A stretch of DNA of 31,524 nucleotides from Riemerella anatipestifer_E. GTDB taxonomy: Bacteria; Bacteroidota; Bacteroidia; Flavobacteriales; Weeksellaceae. Positions 1-8,525 of the stretch are shown here, piece after piece. Within the stretch, counting starts at the first letter, position 1. Each line of letters opens with the position of its first letter. The stretch is from assembly GCF_009932355.1 (NCBI RefSeq), contig NZ_LEKU01000004.1, forward strand, positions 1 through 31,524. The letters run 5' to 3'. Both the position numbers and the translations under genes were made by a program. The notes below the pieces were generated by a model. It ran no database searches and was not told where the DNA came from. It was given only the letters and a program-made list of their open reading frames with translations.

Positions 1-226
1 GCTAAGGCAGAAAGGACATAATATCCTTCCTGTAAGCTAGAAGCTCCTAACAAAAACAACAAATTAAACTTATGAAATAAGGAGACTTCTAGCGGTTTAT
101 GAAAACAAAACTTAAAGTGTGCTAAACACGAAATGCCTCCAACGAATGTTGGCGGAACATTATTTATAATTAACGATAAGAATCTAGATAAAAAGTAATA
201 TAATAGAACGCGTAGGTATGGTACTA

Positions 227-265
<39 letters not shown>

Positions 266-268
266 ACG

Positions 269-295
269 AAATTATTTGAACTGACCAAATAATTT
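269..295. terminator. AT-rich inverted repeat downstream of the CDF transporter gene
   Basis: AAATTATTTG (269-278) and CAAATAATTT (286-295) are perfect complements with a 7-nt loop. It lies about 90 bp beyond the stop of the minus-strand CDF gene and could end that transcript, but there is no T-run after it on the minus strand, so the terminator role is weak. Confidence 0.35.
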
Positions 296-386
296 TGCAA
301 CTTTTTTTCACTTTCTTGTATGTGTTTGATAGATTGTGTCATAAAACTGGGGCAAATGTATAAGCTATTTTTTAGATATGCAAGTT

Positions 387-1370
387 TTAGGAGATAGAAT
401 GCTTCTCTACCTGTGTAGTGGTGTGTATATCCCAATGGATTTGTTTCTGAAAAGGAGCCGAACGAAATAGACAATCTAACTGGCAAATTTCGCAGGAGAA
501 AGGTTTGCAATCGTCCATATGGAAGTTAAACTCTACCGTCCGTTCCGTGTGTGCTAAGAGTAGTTTTATGGCTTTTTCCATTTCTTGGTGAGCTTCTCTT
601 AGGGTATAGTAGTAGGGGAGTGTAATGTGGGCGTCTATATGCAGATGCGCACCAAACTGTTGCACTTTTACATTATGTATGTCTATCCATTCGTTGCGGC
701 GAAAATCTTGCAGTACTTTTACAATTTCGGAGAGCAGGGCTTCGTCTTTTTCGTCCATAATACCGCTTAGGGCTTTCCTTACAATTTTGTACCCCACGAC
801 AATAATGTATCCTCCAAAAAATAAAGCCACTACGGCATCTAGCCAATACACTTCAGTAATATAAACCAGAATTAAACTCAATACAACGCCTAGAGTGGTT
901 AGCGTATCAGACTGGAGATGTTTTCCCGAGCTCATAAGCACTAGAGAATTTTCTCTTTTTCCCTTTTGGTAAGAGATATATCCCATAATGTAATTGATGA
1001 GTGCGGTAATAGCCACAATAGCAATTCCCCAATCTAGCTTTTGAAGGGTGTTTTGATTAAGGAGTGAGTTGGCAGACTGTACAATAATCAATATCCCTGC
1101 GAAGATAATAAGGACACCCTCAGCTCCAGCAGTTAGAAATTCTATCTTACCGTGTCCATAAGGGTGGTCGTGGTCTTTGGGTTTTGCCGCAAGGTAGAGA
1201 GAGTAAAGCCCCATAAAAGCAGAAATGATGTTCACAATGCTCTCCATAGCATCAGAGAAGATGGCGTCGGAGTTGGTAAGATGCCACGCAATAAGTTTTC
1301 CTACGAATAAAGCCACACCTATAAAGGCAATACTCCTCTGGAAGGTAAATTTATTTTTCTCTGGTGTCAT
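387..1370 (-). CDS. Cation diffusion facilitator (CDF) family metal/proton antiporter
   Basis: A 327-residue membrane transporter that should export a divalent metal (Zn, Fe, Mn or Co) from the cytoplasm in exchange for protons. The N-terminal two thirds hold about six membrane segments. Expected CDF features are the acidic motif SDAMESIVN (residues 39-47, second helix), the loop HPYGHGK and the second site motif HLQSD. The C-terminal cytoplasmic domain is followed by a tail with a CxxC-type cysteine cluster (CKPFSCEICQLDC), as often seen in Bacteroidota members, which may bind metal. The metal cannot be told from sequence alone. The gene begins 13 bp after coaE and is probably cotranscribed with it. 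Confidence 0.93.
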   Translation of the reverse strand: MTPEKNKFTFQRSIAFIGVALFVGKLIAWHLTNSDAIFSDAMESIVNIISAFMGLYSLYLAAKPKDHDHPYGHGKIEFLTAGAEGVLIIFAGILIIVQSANSLLNQNTLQKLDWGIAIVAITALINYIMGYISYQKGKRENSLVLMSSGKHLQSDTLTTLGVVLSLILVYITEVYWLDAVVALFFGGYIIVVGYKIVRKALSGIMDEKDEALLSEIVKVLQDFRRNEWIDIHNVKVQQFGAHLHIDAHITLPYYYTLREAHQEMEKAIKLLLAHTERTVEFNFHMDDCKPFSCEICQLDCLFRSAPFQKQIHWDIHTTTQVEKHSIS

Positions 1371-1383
1371 ATTTATTAAAGGG

Positions 1384-1974
1384 TTAAGCGGAGGTGAGTT
1401 GTGTGATGGTGGTAATGGTATTTTGCTCTAATTCTTCTAATGTCCCATTATTATAGATGATAAAGTCTGCTAACTTCATTTTGTCTTTTTCGGGCATTTG
1501 TTGTTTAATGATGTTTTCAACCTCTCGGTAGGTCTTTTGGTCTCTATCCATCACTCTTTTAATACGGAGATTGTCCTCACTAGTTATCAAAACCGATTGA
1601 TGACAGGATTGATGCAGCCCTAACTCAAATAAAAGAGCCGTTTCTTTAAATACAAATTTGGTATTCTGCTGACTGACCCATGTTTCAAAGTCTTGCTTTA
1701 CTGCTGGATGGATAATTTGGTTTAGCTTCTCCAATAGGTCTTTATTGTCAAACACTTGCTCTGCAACCCATTTTCTGTTGTAAGTGCCATCGGTAGTATA
1801 GGCTTCTTTACCGAGGAGATTGATAATCGCATTTTTCAATGTTGGGTCATCATTAACAATAGCTTTGGCTCTAGCATCTGAATAATAAACAGGATAGCCC
1901 ATTTTCTCTATGAAATGGGCTGCTGTAGATTTTCCAGAACCAATACCGCCTGTGAGTCCAATTATTTTTTTCAT
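1384..1974 (-). CDS. coaE: Dephospho-CoA kinase
   Basis: A 196-residue cytoplasmic kinase that phosphorylates dephospho-CoA on the 3'-hydroxyl of ribose, the last step of coenzyme A synthesis. The P-loop GGIGSGKST sits at residues 9-17, directly after the first beta strand. The lid and CoA-binding region (YSDARAKAIV) follows, and the length is normal for the family. The start is the ATG 15 bp downstream of the metallo-beta-lactamase-fold gene, and the CDF transporter gene follows after 13 bp, so the three genes look like one transcription unit beginning at ruvB. The function is recognised with high confidence from the P-loop context and overall pattern. Confidence 0.96.
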   Translation of the reverse strand: MKKIIGLTGGIGSGKSTAAHFIEKMGYPVYYSDARAKAIVNDDPTLKNAIINLLGKEAYTTDGTYNRKWVAEQVFDNKDLLEKLNQIIHPAVKQDFETWVSQQNTKFVFKETALLFELGLHQSCHQSVLITSEDNLRIKRVMDRDQKTYREVENIIKQQMPEKDKMKLADFIIYNNGTLEELEQNTITTITQLTSA

Positions 1975-1989
1975 TTATTGGTTTAATGA

Positions 1990-2856
1990 TTAGTAGCCAA
2001 ATACTTCGTTGAAGCTAAAAGTTTCGTCTAGTCTTACACCTTTTTCGGTCATTTTTAGAGAAGCGAGTTCGTGGTAGGCGTCGTGTTCAAAGAATAGTAG
2101 GTACTCATTATCCACACATTGTTTTAAGAACTTTTCTTTCTCTTCCATCGTTAGAAGAGGGCGAGTGTCGTATCCCATAACATATACCAACGGGATGTGC
2201 CCCACGGTAGGAATTAAGTCTGCCGCAAAAACAATGGTTTTATCTTGATACTTGATGACAGGGAGCATCTGTTTTTCGGTATGCCCATCTACGAAGATAA
2301 CGTCCATTTTTAACTCTGGAGCAAAACCATAATTTCCTGTTTTAGGAAGTGGCAAAAAGTCTAACTGTCCACTTTCTTGTATAGGCAAAATGTTTTCTTT
2401 TAAGAAAGAAGCCTTTTCTCTAGGGTTAGGATTAACCGCCCAATCCCAATGATTCTCGTTAGACCAAAATTTAGCATTTTTGAATGCAGGGCGATAGCCA
2501 GACTTGTCGTCATTCCACTCTATAGCACCGCCACAATGGTCAAAATGGAGGTGGGTTAAAAAAACATCTGTAATATCCTCCCTTACGAAACCATATTTTC
2601 TAAGGTTTTTGTCCAAAGAATCATCGCCCCAAAGGGAATAGTGCCCGAAGAATTTATCATCTTGCTTGTCTCCCAAACCACAATCTACTAAGATGAGTTT
2701 TTTGCCGTCCTCTATCAATAGTGAACGCATACCTAGTTCTATGAGGTTTTTCTCATCGGCAGGATTGGTTTTTTGCCAAAGCGATTTAGGCACAACCCCA
2801 AACATAGCACCGCCGTCTAGTTTAAAATTTCCGCATTGGATAGGATATAGTTTCAT
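1990..2856 (-). CDS. Metallo-beta-lactamase-fold hydrolase
   Basis: A 288-residue member of the metallo-beta-lactamase superfamily. The zinc motif HxHxDH is at residues 102-107 (HLHFDH). Further probable ligands are the His in VDGHTEKQ, the Asp in FAADLIP and the His in FFEHDAYHE near the C terminus. The insert between these and the N-terminal GAMFGVVPKSLW segment resemble the lactonase/YtnP-like and MBL hydrolase branch rather than antibiotic beta-lactamases. There is no signal peptide, so it should be cytoplasmic. The substrate is unknown. It lies 38 bp downstream of ruvB and 15 bp upstream of coaE, which says little about its role. Confidence 0.87.
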   Translation of the reverse strand: MKLYPIQCGNFKLDGGAMFGVVPKSLWQKTNPADEKNLIELGMRSLLIEDGKKLILVDCGLGDKQDDKFFGHYSLWGDDSLDKNLRKYGFVREDITDVFLTHLHFDHCGGAIEWNDDKSGYRPAFKNAKFWSNENHWDWAVNPNPREKASFLKENILPIQESGQLDFLPLPKTGNYGFAPELKMDVIFVDGHTEKQMLPVIKYQDKTIVFAADLIPTVGHIPLVYVMGYDTRPLLTMEEKEKFLKQCVDNEYLLFFEHDAYHELASLKMTEKGVRLDETFSFNEVFGY

Positions 2857-2894
2857 ATAGTGATGTTTTTTAGTGTTTAAATTAAAAAATAGAG

Positions 2895-3917
2895 TTAGAA
2901 AAGTTCTCCCATATTTTTAGCTCTATTGATGTTAAGGTGTTGGTAAGCCTTATCGGTAACTTCTCGACCTCTTGGCGTTCTGATGATAAACCCTTCCTGA
3001 ATTAAAAAAGGCTCATAAACTTCTTCCAAAGTCTCTGGATTTTCTCCGATGGAAGTGGCTAATGCAGAAATCCCCACAGGTTTCCCTTTGAAGTTTTCTA
3101 TCATCACCCTCATAATTTTGTTGTCCATATCATCAAGACCAAACTCATCTACATTGAGAGAATCTAGTGCGAATTTGGTTATCTTTATTTCTATCTCGCC
3201 ATTGCCTTTTATTTCTGCAAAATCTCGCACACGGCGAAGTAGAGCGTTGGCAATTCTAGGAGTGCCTCGGCTTCTTCTAGCTATCTCTAGTGCTGCATCT
3301 TCATAAATAGGAACACCAAGCACTCTAGCACTTCTTTCGATAATCATACCTAAAAGTTCTACTGTGTAGTACTCTAACCTAGATTGTATCCCAAATCTTG
3401 CGAGCATTGGTTTGGTAAGCATACCGCTTCTTGTAGTAGCTCCAACTAAAGTAAACGGATTAAGATTGATTTGTACTGAACGGGCATTAGGACCTGTTTC
3501 TAGCATAATATCTATCTTGTAATCTTCCATAGCGGAATAAAGGTATTCTTCTACTATGGGAGATAAACGGTGTATTTCGTCTATGAAAAGAACATCGTTT
3601 TCTTCTAAATTGGTAAGGAGTCCAGCCAAACTTCCAGGTTTGTCTAAGACAGGACCAGAGGTTACTTTAAAACCTACGCCCAGTTCATTAGCAATAATGT
3701 GGGCTAGAGTGGTTTTTCCTAACCCTGGAGGACCATGCAGAAGCGTGTGGTCTAGTGCAGAACCTCGTTTTTTGGCAGCTGCTACAAAGACTTCTAAATT
3801 ATCCAAAGTACGCCTTTGCCCCGCAAAATCTTTGAACGATTGAGGACGTATTTGCTCTTCTAATAAAAGCTCTTCGGCTGAATAATTTTCTTTATCTGGA
3901 TGTAAGAAGTCTGGCAT
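2895..3917 (-). CDS. ruvB: Holliday junction branch migration helicase RuvB
   Basis: A 340-residue AAA+ ATPase that, with RuvA, drives branch migration of Holliday junctions during recombination and repair. The Walker A motif GPPGLGKTT is at residues 62-70 and Walker B/DEIH at 113-116. Sensor 1 (GATTRSGML) and the arginine motif in the small domain (GTPRIANALLRR) are present, followed by the C-terminal winged helix (IRTPRGREVTDKAY). The length is typical and nothing is missing. ruvA and ruvC are not in the window. The gene starts its own unit behind a terminator and a TATCTTTG promoter box. Confidence 0.98.
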   Translation of the reverse strand: MPDFLHPDKENYSAEELLLEEQIRPQSFKDFAGQRRTLDNLEVFVAAAKKRGSALDHTLLHGPPGLGKTTLAHIIANELGVGFKVTSGPVLDKPGSLAGLLTNLEENDVLFIDEIHRLSPIVEEYLYSAMEDYKIDIMLETGPNARSVQINLNPFTLVGATTRSGMLTKPMLARFGIQSRLEYYTVELLGMIIERSARVLGVPIYEDAALEIARRSRGTPRIANALLRRVRDFAEIKGNGEIEIKITKFALDSLNVDEFGLDDMDNKIMRVMIENFKGKPVGISALATSIGENPETLEEVYEPFLIQEGFIIRTPRGREVTDKAYQHLNINRAKNMGELF

Positions 3918-3937
3918 AGCTTACTAATATCTGAGGT

Positions 3938-3945
3938 CAAAGATA
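3938..3945 (-). promoter_or_regulatory. Promoter -7 box of ruvB
   Basis: TATCTTTG on the minus strand matches the Bacteroidota TAnnTTTG box exactly, about 20 bp upstream of the ruvB ATG. The upstream TTTG element is only approximate (TTTA at about 21 bp spacing). Confidence 0.6.
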
Positions 3946-4014
3946 AGGTTTTGTTATAAATTAAACTAAAGAATAAATGTGAAATTGAGTTTGGGAGCAA
4001 CTCATTTCGTTAAT

Positions 4015-4051
4015 CTAAAAAATCCTCACAGCTCTCATTCTGTAAGGATTT
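4015..4051 (-). terminator. Rho-independent terminator after the ferritin gene
   Basis: A 12-bp stem (arms 4020-4031 and 4040-4051, one wobble/mismatch, 8-nt loop) is followed on the minus strand by six T residues. It separates the ferritin gene from ruvB. Confidence 0.82.
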
Positions 4052-4080
4052 TGTGTTTGTTTTTTTAATTTAATAAAATT

Positions 4081-4587
4081 TTATTCTGCTCCTTCTTGGA
4101 AAGTACGCTGACCTAATTCTTGGTCAAAAAGATAAAGTGCAGAGTTGTTATCTTTTACCATTTTAATTTTAGCAACTAACTGAGATGCAGATGCTTCTTC
4201 CTCTACCTGCTCATTGATGAACCATTGTAGAAAAGATGAAGTAGCATAACTTCCTTCTTCGTTGGCGGTTTTATAGATGTTGAAGATACTTTTGGTAACT
4301 TCTTTCTCGTGGGCTAAAGCTCTTTCAAATATATCTAAAGCATCTTTAAATTCATAAGGCGGAGCGTCTACTTGTCCTAAAATTACTCTTCCACCAACAT
4401 CATTAAGGAAATCAAACATCTTATCTGCGTGCATCAATTCTTCCTTAGCTTGTACACGAAAATAGTTAGCAATACCATCTAAATCCTGGTTATGGAACCA
4501 TGCTGCCATAGATAGATAATATTGTGCGGCGTATTGTTCTTTTGTAATTTGTTCGTTAATGAGTTGTTCTATTTTTGTACTTATCAT
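4081..4587 (-). CDS. ftnA: Non-haem ferritin
   Basis: A 168-residue four-helix iron-storage protein that oxidises Fe(II) and stores ferric mineral in a 24-subunit cage. Ferroxidase ligands are visible as E17 (KEQYA) and E50 with H53 (EELMH), with further glutamates in the second helix pair (ALAHEKE, FINEQVEEEA). The length matches FtnA-type ferritins, and there is no haem-binding Met pattern suggestive of bacterioferritin. The gene has its own TAAATTTG promoter box and a terminator, so it is probably monocistronic. It lies in the same region as catalase, consistent with a peroxide/iron defence role. Confidence 0.94.
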   Translation of the reverse strand: MISTKIEQLINEQITKEQYAAQYYLSMAAWFHNQDLDGIANYFRVQAKEELMHADKMFDFLNDVGGRVILGQVDAPPYEFKDALDIFERALAHEKEVTKSIFNIYKTANEEGSYATSSFLQWFINEQVEEEASASQLVAKIKMVKDNNSALYLFDQELGQRTFQEGAE

Positions 4588-4603
4588 AGTTTAAGATTTT
4601 CTA

Positions 4604-4611
4604 CAAATTTA
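4604..4611 (-). promoter_or_regulatory. Promoter -7 box of the ferritin gene
   Basis: TAAATTTG on the minus strand fits TAnnTTTG, 17 bp before the ferritin ATG, leaving a very short leader of about 10 nt. No clear TTTG -33 element is present. Confidence 0.55.
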
Positions 4612-4665
4612 GGGAAAATATTGTAACTTATTTTAAGAGAGTAATATGTAATTTCTATAGAGTGT

Positions 4666-5178
4666 TTAGACTAAATGTATTGATTTTTGAAAAAACCTTT
4701 TTTGTGAGTCAAATGCTAGATTATCAAGGTTTAAATCATTTTTGTTTATCCAAACGGTCTCATTTATTTCATCTAGTTCTAGCTCTAGTTTGGGCTTTTC
4801 AGTGAGTTCGTATTGAAAGAATAAATCCATAGTATTGTAATCTATACCCTTATAATGGTAAATATTATCTTGGCTAGAAAGGTAGCGGAGTTTATTTGAA
4901 TCTATATTAAGTTTTAATTCTTCATAGAGTTCTCTTTTGCAGGTGTTTTCTGCGGTTTCTTTTGGGTCACAAAAACCACCAGGAAGGTCTAGCATTCCTT
5001 TTTTAGGGTCTTGATTTCTGCGAGTGAATAAAATTTCGTTTCCGCAAGTAACGAGTACCGCTACGGCAGCGGCACAATTGTGATAAAGCACGAAAGAACA
5101 TTCGTTACAGGAGAATTTTCTAAGGTCGGTAAAAACTAATGTTTCTTTTCCGCATTCGGGGCAATATTTTAATGTCAT
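4666..5178 (-). CDS. Nudix hydrolase with N-terminal zinc ribbon
   Basis: A 170-residue protein with an N-terminal zinc ribbon (C6/C9 and C24/C27) followed by a Nudix domain. The Nudix box is complete: G68, E74, R82-E83 and E86-E87 fit GX5EX7REUXEE. The layout resembles NudC/ADP-ribose-type pyrophosphatases, which cleave nucleoside diphosphate derivatives, but it is shorter than NudC and the substrate cannot be assigned. There is no signal peptide. It begins 4 bp after the xerD stop codon, so it is almost certainly translated from the xerD transcript. Confidence 0.9.
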   Translation of the reverse strand: MTLKYCPECGKETLVFTDLRKFSCNECSFVLYHNCAAAVAVLVTCGNEILFTRRNQDPKKGMLDLPGGFCDPKETAENTCKRELYEELKLNIDSNKLRYLSSQDNIYHYKGIDYNTMDLFFQYELTEKPKLELELDEINETVWINKNDLNLDNLAFDSQKRFFQKSIHLV

Positions 5179-5182
5179 ATAT

Positions 5183-6094
5183 TTAGGTGTTAGTATTGTT
5201 TCTTGGGTGATATTTCATGATGGTTTCTCGGAGATCTTCGTTGTCTAGATGGGTGTAAATTTCTGTGGTTGTAATGCTAGAGTGTCCCAACATTTCCTGA
5301 ATGTATCTAAGGTCAGCACCATTTTTCAGTAGATGCGTAGCGAAAGAATGTCTAAAGGTATGTGGAGAAATATTTTTTTTGATGTTGGCTTGTAGTGCTA
5401 AATCTTTAATGATGATAAACACCATCACACGAGTGAGCTTAGAGCCTCGCCTATTCAAAAATAAAATATCAGAGTGCTTTGGATTGATTTTTATTTCTGA
5501 TCTAACTTCTAAAAGGTAATCCCTGATAAGTTTAGCTGTATATTGAGCTAAAGGAACGAGTCGAGTTTTGCCACCCTTTCCGTCCACAATTATAAATTCT
5601 TCTTCAAAGTTGAGGTTGGAAATTTTTAGTTCTACCAATTCGGAAACCCTTAGTCCACAGCCATAGAGTGTTTCTATAATGGTATGGTTCCTTTTACCTA
5701 AAGAGGTTGTTTTATCTATAGCCTCTATAAGACTTTCTATTTCCTCAAAACTTAGAGTATCAGGGAGATATAACCCTAGCTTTGGAGTTTCGAGTAGTCT
5801 TGCAGGGTTGTCAGCCCTTAATTCGTCTTCGTGTAGAAATTTAAAAAAAGCTTTTATAGAAGAAATCCATCTAGATTGACTTCTTTCATTGGTGTAGTTT
5901 TTAGATATTTGGTAAAGATATTCTTGTATTTGTTCGTAAGAAATATCTAAGGCGGAAGTATCGTTTAGTTTATTTTCAGCGAAATATTGCAGTTTTTTTA
6001 TATCTCTAGTATAGGCATCAATGGTATTGTTTGAAAGGTTTTTTTCAAACTTTAGAGCATTTGCAAAATCTTGTATTCGCTCGTTCCAATCCAT
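5183..6094 (-). CDS. xerD: Tyrosine recombinase XerD
   Basis: A 303-residue site-specific recombinase that resolves chromosome dimers at dif, normally with a partner XerC. The N-terminal SAM-like core-binding domain spans about residues 1-95. The catalytic domain carries R149 (GCGLRVSEL), K173 (DGKGGKTR), H245 and R248 (SPHTFRHS), H271 and the nucleophile Y280 (TTEIYTH). Length and motif spacing fit housekeeping XerC/XerD rather than an integrase of a mobile element, and the neighbours are housekeeping genes. Its ATG follows the dCMP deaminase stop codon with no gap, and the Nudix gene follows after 4 bp. XerC versus XerD is not certain. Confidence 0.92.
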   Translation of the reverse strand: MDWNERIQDFANALKFEKNLSNNTIDAYTRDIKKLQYFAENKLNDTSALDISYEQIQEYLYQISKNYTNERSQSRWISSIKAFFKFLHEDELRADNPARLLETPKLGLYLPDTLSFEEIESLIEAIDKTTSLGKRNHTIIETLYGCGLRVSELVELKISNLNFEEEFIIVDGKGGKTRLVPLAQYTAKLIRDYLLEVRSEIKINPKHSDILFLNRRGSKLTRVMVFIIIKDLALQANIKKNISPHTFRHSFATHLLKNGADLRYIQEMLGHSSITTTEIYTHLDNEDLRETIMKYHPRNNTNT

Positions 6095-6526
6095 TTAATT
6101 TTCTAGCAAATCTTGCGTGATTTGAGTTACCTCCACTCCTGCATTTTTAAGGAAAGTAAGTCCTTCTTCGTCAGAATAATGGTCTATATAAACTAATCTT
6201 TTAATTCCTGATTGGTAGATGAGTTTGCTACATTCTTTGCAAGGCGAAAGTGTAAGGTAAAGTGTAGCACCTTCCGCAGTTTGTGTGGTTCTCGCGAGTT
6301 TTAGAATGGCGTTGGCTTCGGCGTGTAATACATACCATTTGGTTTGCCCTTGTTGATCTTCACAGCAATTTTCTAGTCCAGAAGGTGTACCGTTGTAGCC
6401 ATCTGAAATAATGGTGCGGTCTTTTACAATAAGAGCTCCTACTTGTTTTCTTTTGCAGTAGGAAAGTTTGGCCCATTCTTGAGCCATTTTAAGGTAAGCG
6501 ATGTCAAATTTGTTATGTGATTCCAT
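6095..6526 (-). CDS. dCMP deaminase family protein
   Basis: A 143-residue cytidine/deoxycytidylate deaminase-fold enzyme that should convert dCMP to dUMP for thymidylate synthesis. The zinc site is intact: H68-A-E70 (proton shuttle) and P95-C96-x-x-C99. The N-terminal KRKQVGALIVKD strand and GYNGTPSG segment are typical of dCMP deaminase/ComEB. It lies in the minus-strand unit just upstream of xerD, its stop codon directly abutting the xerD ATG. Function as a dCMP rather than a cytosine or guanine deaminase rests on the overall similarity to ComEB. Confidence 0.92.
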   Translation of the reverse strand: MESHNKFDIAYLKMAQEWAKLSYCKRKQVGALIVKDRTIISDGYNGTPSGLENCCEDQQGQTKWYVLHAEANAILKLARTTQTAEGATLYLTLSPCKECSKLIYQSGIKRLVYIDHYSDEEGLTFLKNAGVEVTQITQDLLEN

Positions 6527-6549
6527 TAAGATATTTTTGGAATTTTTGT

Positions 6550-7314
6550 TTAAAAGTTAGGTTTTCTTTTTTCTAAAAAAGCAGTAACTCCTTCCTTTTT
6601 ATCTTCCATTTCAAATAACTCTCCAAAGGCTTTTATTTCTACTTCGTAGCCGTTGTTACTGTCCGATGCATTAACGGCTTCTATTGCTTTGCTAATACCT
6701 TGTGGTGAGTTTTTAGCAATAGTTTCGGCTAACAGTTTAGTTCGAGGCAGAAGCTCTTCTTGAGAGAAAACTTCGTTTATCAAACCAATTTCTTTGGCTT
6801 TTTCTGCCGAAATCATTTTTGCGGAAAATATCATCTCGTTAGCAATGCCTTTACCTACTAATTTAGGTAGTCTTTGGGTGCCTCCATAGCCAGGGATAAG
6901 TCCTAAGGTAACTTCTGGTAAACCCAATTTTGCATTATCCGAAGCGTAGCGGATATGACACGCCATTGCTAATTCTAGTCCGCCTCCAAGAGCAAATCCG
7001 TTTACAGCAGCTATGACAGGTTTTTTGAGTTGTTCAATTTTGTTGAATAATGTATTTTGTCCTGTTCTTGCTAATTCTTCCGCTTTTGGTGTGTTGAAAT
7101 CGCTAAACTCCTTAATGTCAGCCCCAGCAACAAAAGACTTAGACCCACTTCCTGTGAGAATGATAACTCTGATATTTTGGTCAGATTCTAACTCGTCTAA
7201 AGCGGTGCTTAGTTCTTTTATAGTGATGGCATTAAGGGCGTTAAGGCTCTCTGGTCTATTGATAGTGATGGTAGCTATTTTATCTTCTTTTTCTATGATA
7301 ATATACTGATACAT
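6550..7314 (-). CDS. Enoyl-CoA hydratase/isomerase family protein
   Basis: A 254-residue crotonase-fold enzyme that hydrates 2-enoyl-CoA to 3-hydroxyacyl-CoA. The oxyanion-hole segments FVAGADIKEF (61-70) and ALGGGLELA (108-116) are present. Both catalytic glutamates of true hydratases appear to be conserved (E114 in GGGLELA and E134 in LPEVTLG), followed by the PGYGGTQRL motif. The context gives no fatty-acid operon, so the physiological acyl chain is unknown. It lies 11 bp after the aldo/keto reductase gene and upstream of the dCMP deaminase gene in the same direction. Confidence 0.93.
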   Translation of the reverse strand: MYQYIIIEKEDKIATITINRPESLNALNAITIKELSTALDELESDQNIRVIILTGSGSKSFVAGADIKEFSDFNTPKAEELARTGQNTLFNKIEQLKKPVIAAVNGFALGGGLELAMACHIRYASDNAKLGLPEVTLGLIPGYGGTQRLPKLVGKGIANEMIFSAKMISAEKAKEIGLINEVFSQEELLPRTKLLAETIAKNSPQGISKAIEAVNASDSNNGYEVEIKAFGELFEMEDKKEGVTAFLEKRKPNF

Positions 7315-7325
7315 AATTTTTGTTT

Positions 7326-8474
7326 TTAAATGGTTGAAGTAGGAGCGTTTTTTTCAATTAGTCCTAAAGTTTTTAACTCACTCCAAAAGGCTTTGTGGAT
7401 GATTTCGTTTCCGTGTAACGAAATGAAATTCTTGTAAATCTGTTCTGCATTTCTACAACCTGTGAGTACAGAAACTACGGCAGGGTGTGCCATTGCAAAT
7501 TGTAGAGCAGCGGTTCTTAGGTCAACACCGTACTTAGCAGCTACGGTTTGTAGTTGCTTTCTTTTTTCTGTAATTTCTTTAGGAGCTGGGTTAGGAGAGT
7601 AGTTCCAAGTCTCATTTCCCGCAAGATAACCACAGTTTAGTGGAGAACCGAGTATAATTTTCACCTTGTTTTTTTGCAAGGTAGGGAAGGTTTCATTTAG
7701 TGCCTGTTTGTGGTCTAGCAGGGAGTATTGTGTTGCCATTAGACAAATATCTGGTTGCGAAAAATTCAATGCTTCCAAAACCGCATCGGGCTGATTGATG
7801 CCAAAGCCCCAACCTTTGATGATGCCTTCTTCTTTCATTTTGGCAAGCTCAGGGATAGCTCCTTTTTTAGCTTCTTCAAAGTATTTTTGATACTCTTCTT
7901 TAGAACCAAAATTAGCAGGGTTTAAATCGTGGATGAAAACGAAATCTAACTTCTGAACGCCCAATCTTAATAAACTGTCCTCTATTGATTTTCTAGCTCC
8001 ACTTGCTGTGTAATCGTAATTGAAAACGGCATTCATTGGGTTTTTCCAAAGATGTTTAATTTGTTCCTTTGGAGCGATGCCAGGTTTTAAAATTCTACCT
8101 ACTTTACTAGACAAAATATATTTATCCGAAGGTTTGCCGTCTAAAAACACCCCAAATCTCCTCTCACTAATTCCGTTGCCGTATCTAGGAGATGTATCGT
8201 AATAACGAACGCCTAGCTCCCACGCTTTTTCTAGAGTTTTTAGTGCGTCTTCCTCCGAAGTTGATTTCCAAGCTCCTGCTAACGGAACGCCACCAAGCCC
8301 CAATACTTTATTAAGGCTATTGCCGTCGTTTAGAGGTGGCATTTCTTCATTATATTCATCAATGGTTTCGTTGTCTTCATTGTTTACAACAGTGCTTTGA
8401 CCTAACAAAGTAGTAGGTACTGCTGCTGATAATACGCCTAAACCTAAATTTTGTAAAAACTCTTTTCTTTTCAT
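7326..8474 (-). CDS. Exported aldo/keto reductase
   Basis: A 382-residue NAD(P)H-dependent oxidoreductase of the aldo/keto reductase family. The catalytic tetrad is visible: D93 (YYDTSP), Y98 (RYGNG), K124 (SSKVGR) and H182 (FVFIHDLN). The first 25 residues look like a Tat-type signal (KRKEFLQNLGLG followed by a hydrophobic stretch and an Ala-rich region), with KR in place of RR, so export is inferred rather than certain. An acidic linker (about 30-50) precedes the barrel. The gene is 51 bp downstream of catalase. The substrate is unknown. Confidence 0.9.
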   Translation of the reverse strand: MKRKEFLQNLGLGVLSAAVPTTLLGQSTVVNNEDNETIDEYNEEMPPLNDGNSLNKVLGLGGVPLAGAWKSTSEEDALKTLEKAWELGVRYYDTSPRYGNGISERRFGVFLDGKPSDKYILSSKVGRILKPGIAPKEQIKHLWKNPMNAVFNYDYTASGARKSIEDSLLRLGVQKLDFVFIHDLNPANFGSKEEYQKYFEEAKKGAIPELAKMKEEGIIKGWGFGINQPDAVLEALNFSQPDICLMATQYSLLDHKQALNETFPTLQKNKVKIILGSPLNCGYLAGNETWNYSPNPAPKEITEKRKQLQTVAAKYGVDLRTAALQFAMAHPAVVSVLTGCRNAEQIYKNFISLHGNEIIHKAFWSELKTLGLIEKNAPTSTI

Positions 8475-8525
8475 ATTACTGCAATTTTGTTTGGAGCTTA
8501 ATATACAAAAAAATAATTAAGAGTC

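Noticed and set aside
1990..2856. Metallo-beta-lactamase as an antibiotic resistance gene
   Set aside because: It lacks a signal peptide and the pattern is that of a general MBL-fold hydrolase in a housekeeping unit.
5183..6094. Tyrosine recombinase as sign of an integrative element
   Set aside because: Size, motifs and housekeeping neighbours fit chromosomal XerC/XerD, and no attachment sites or cargo were seen.
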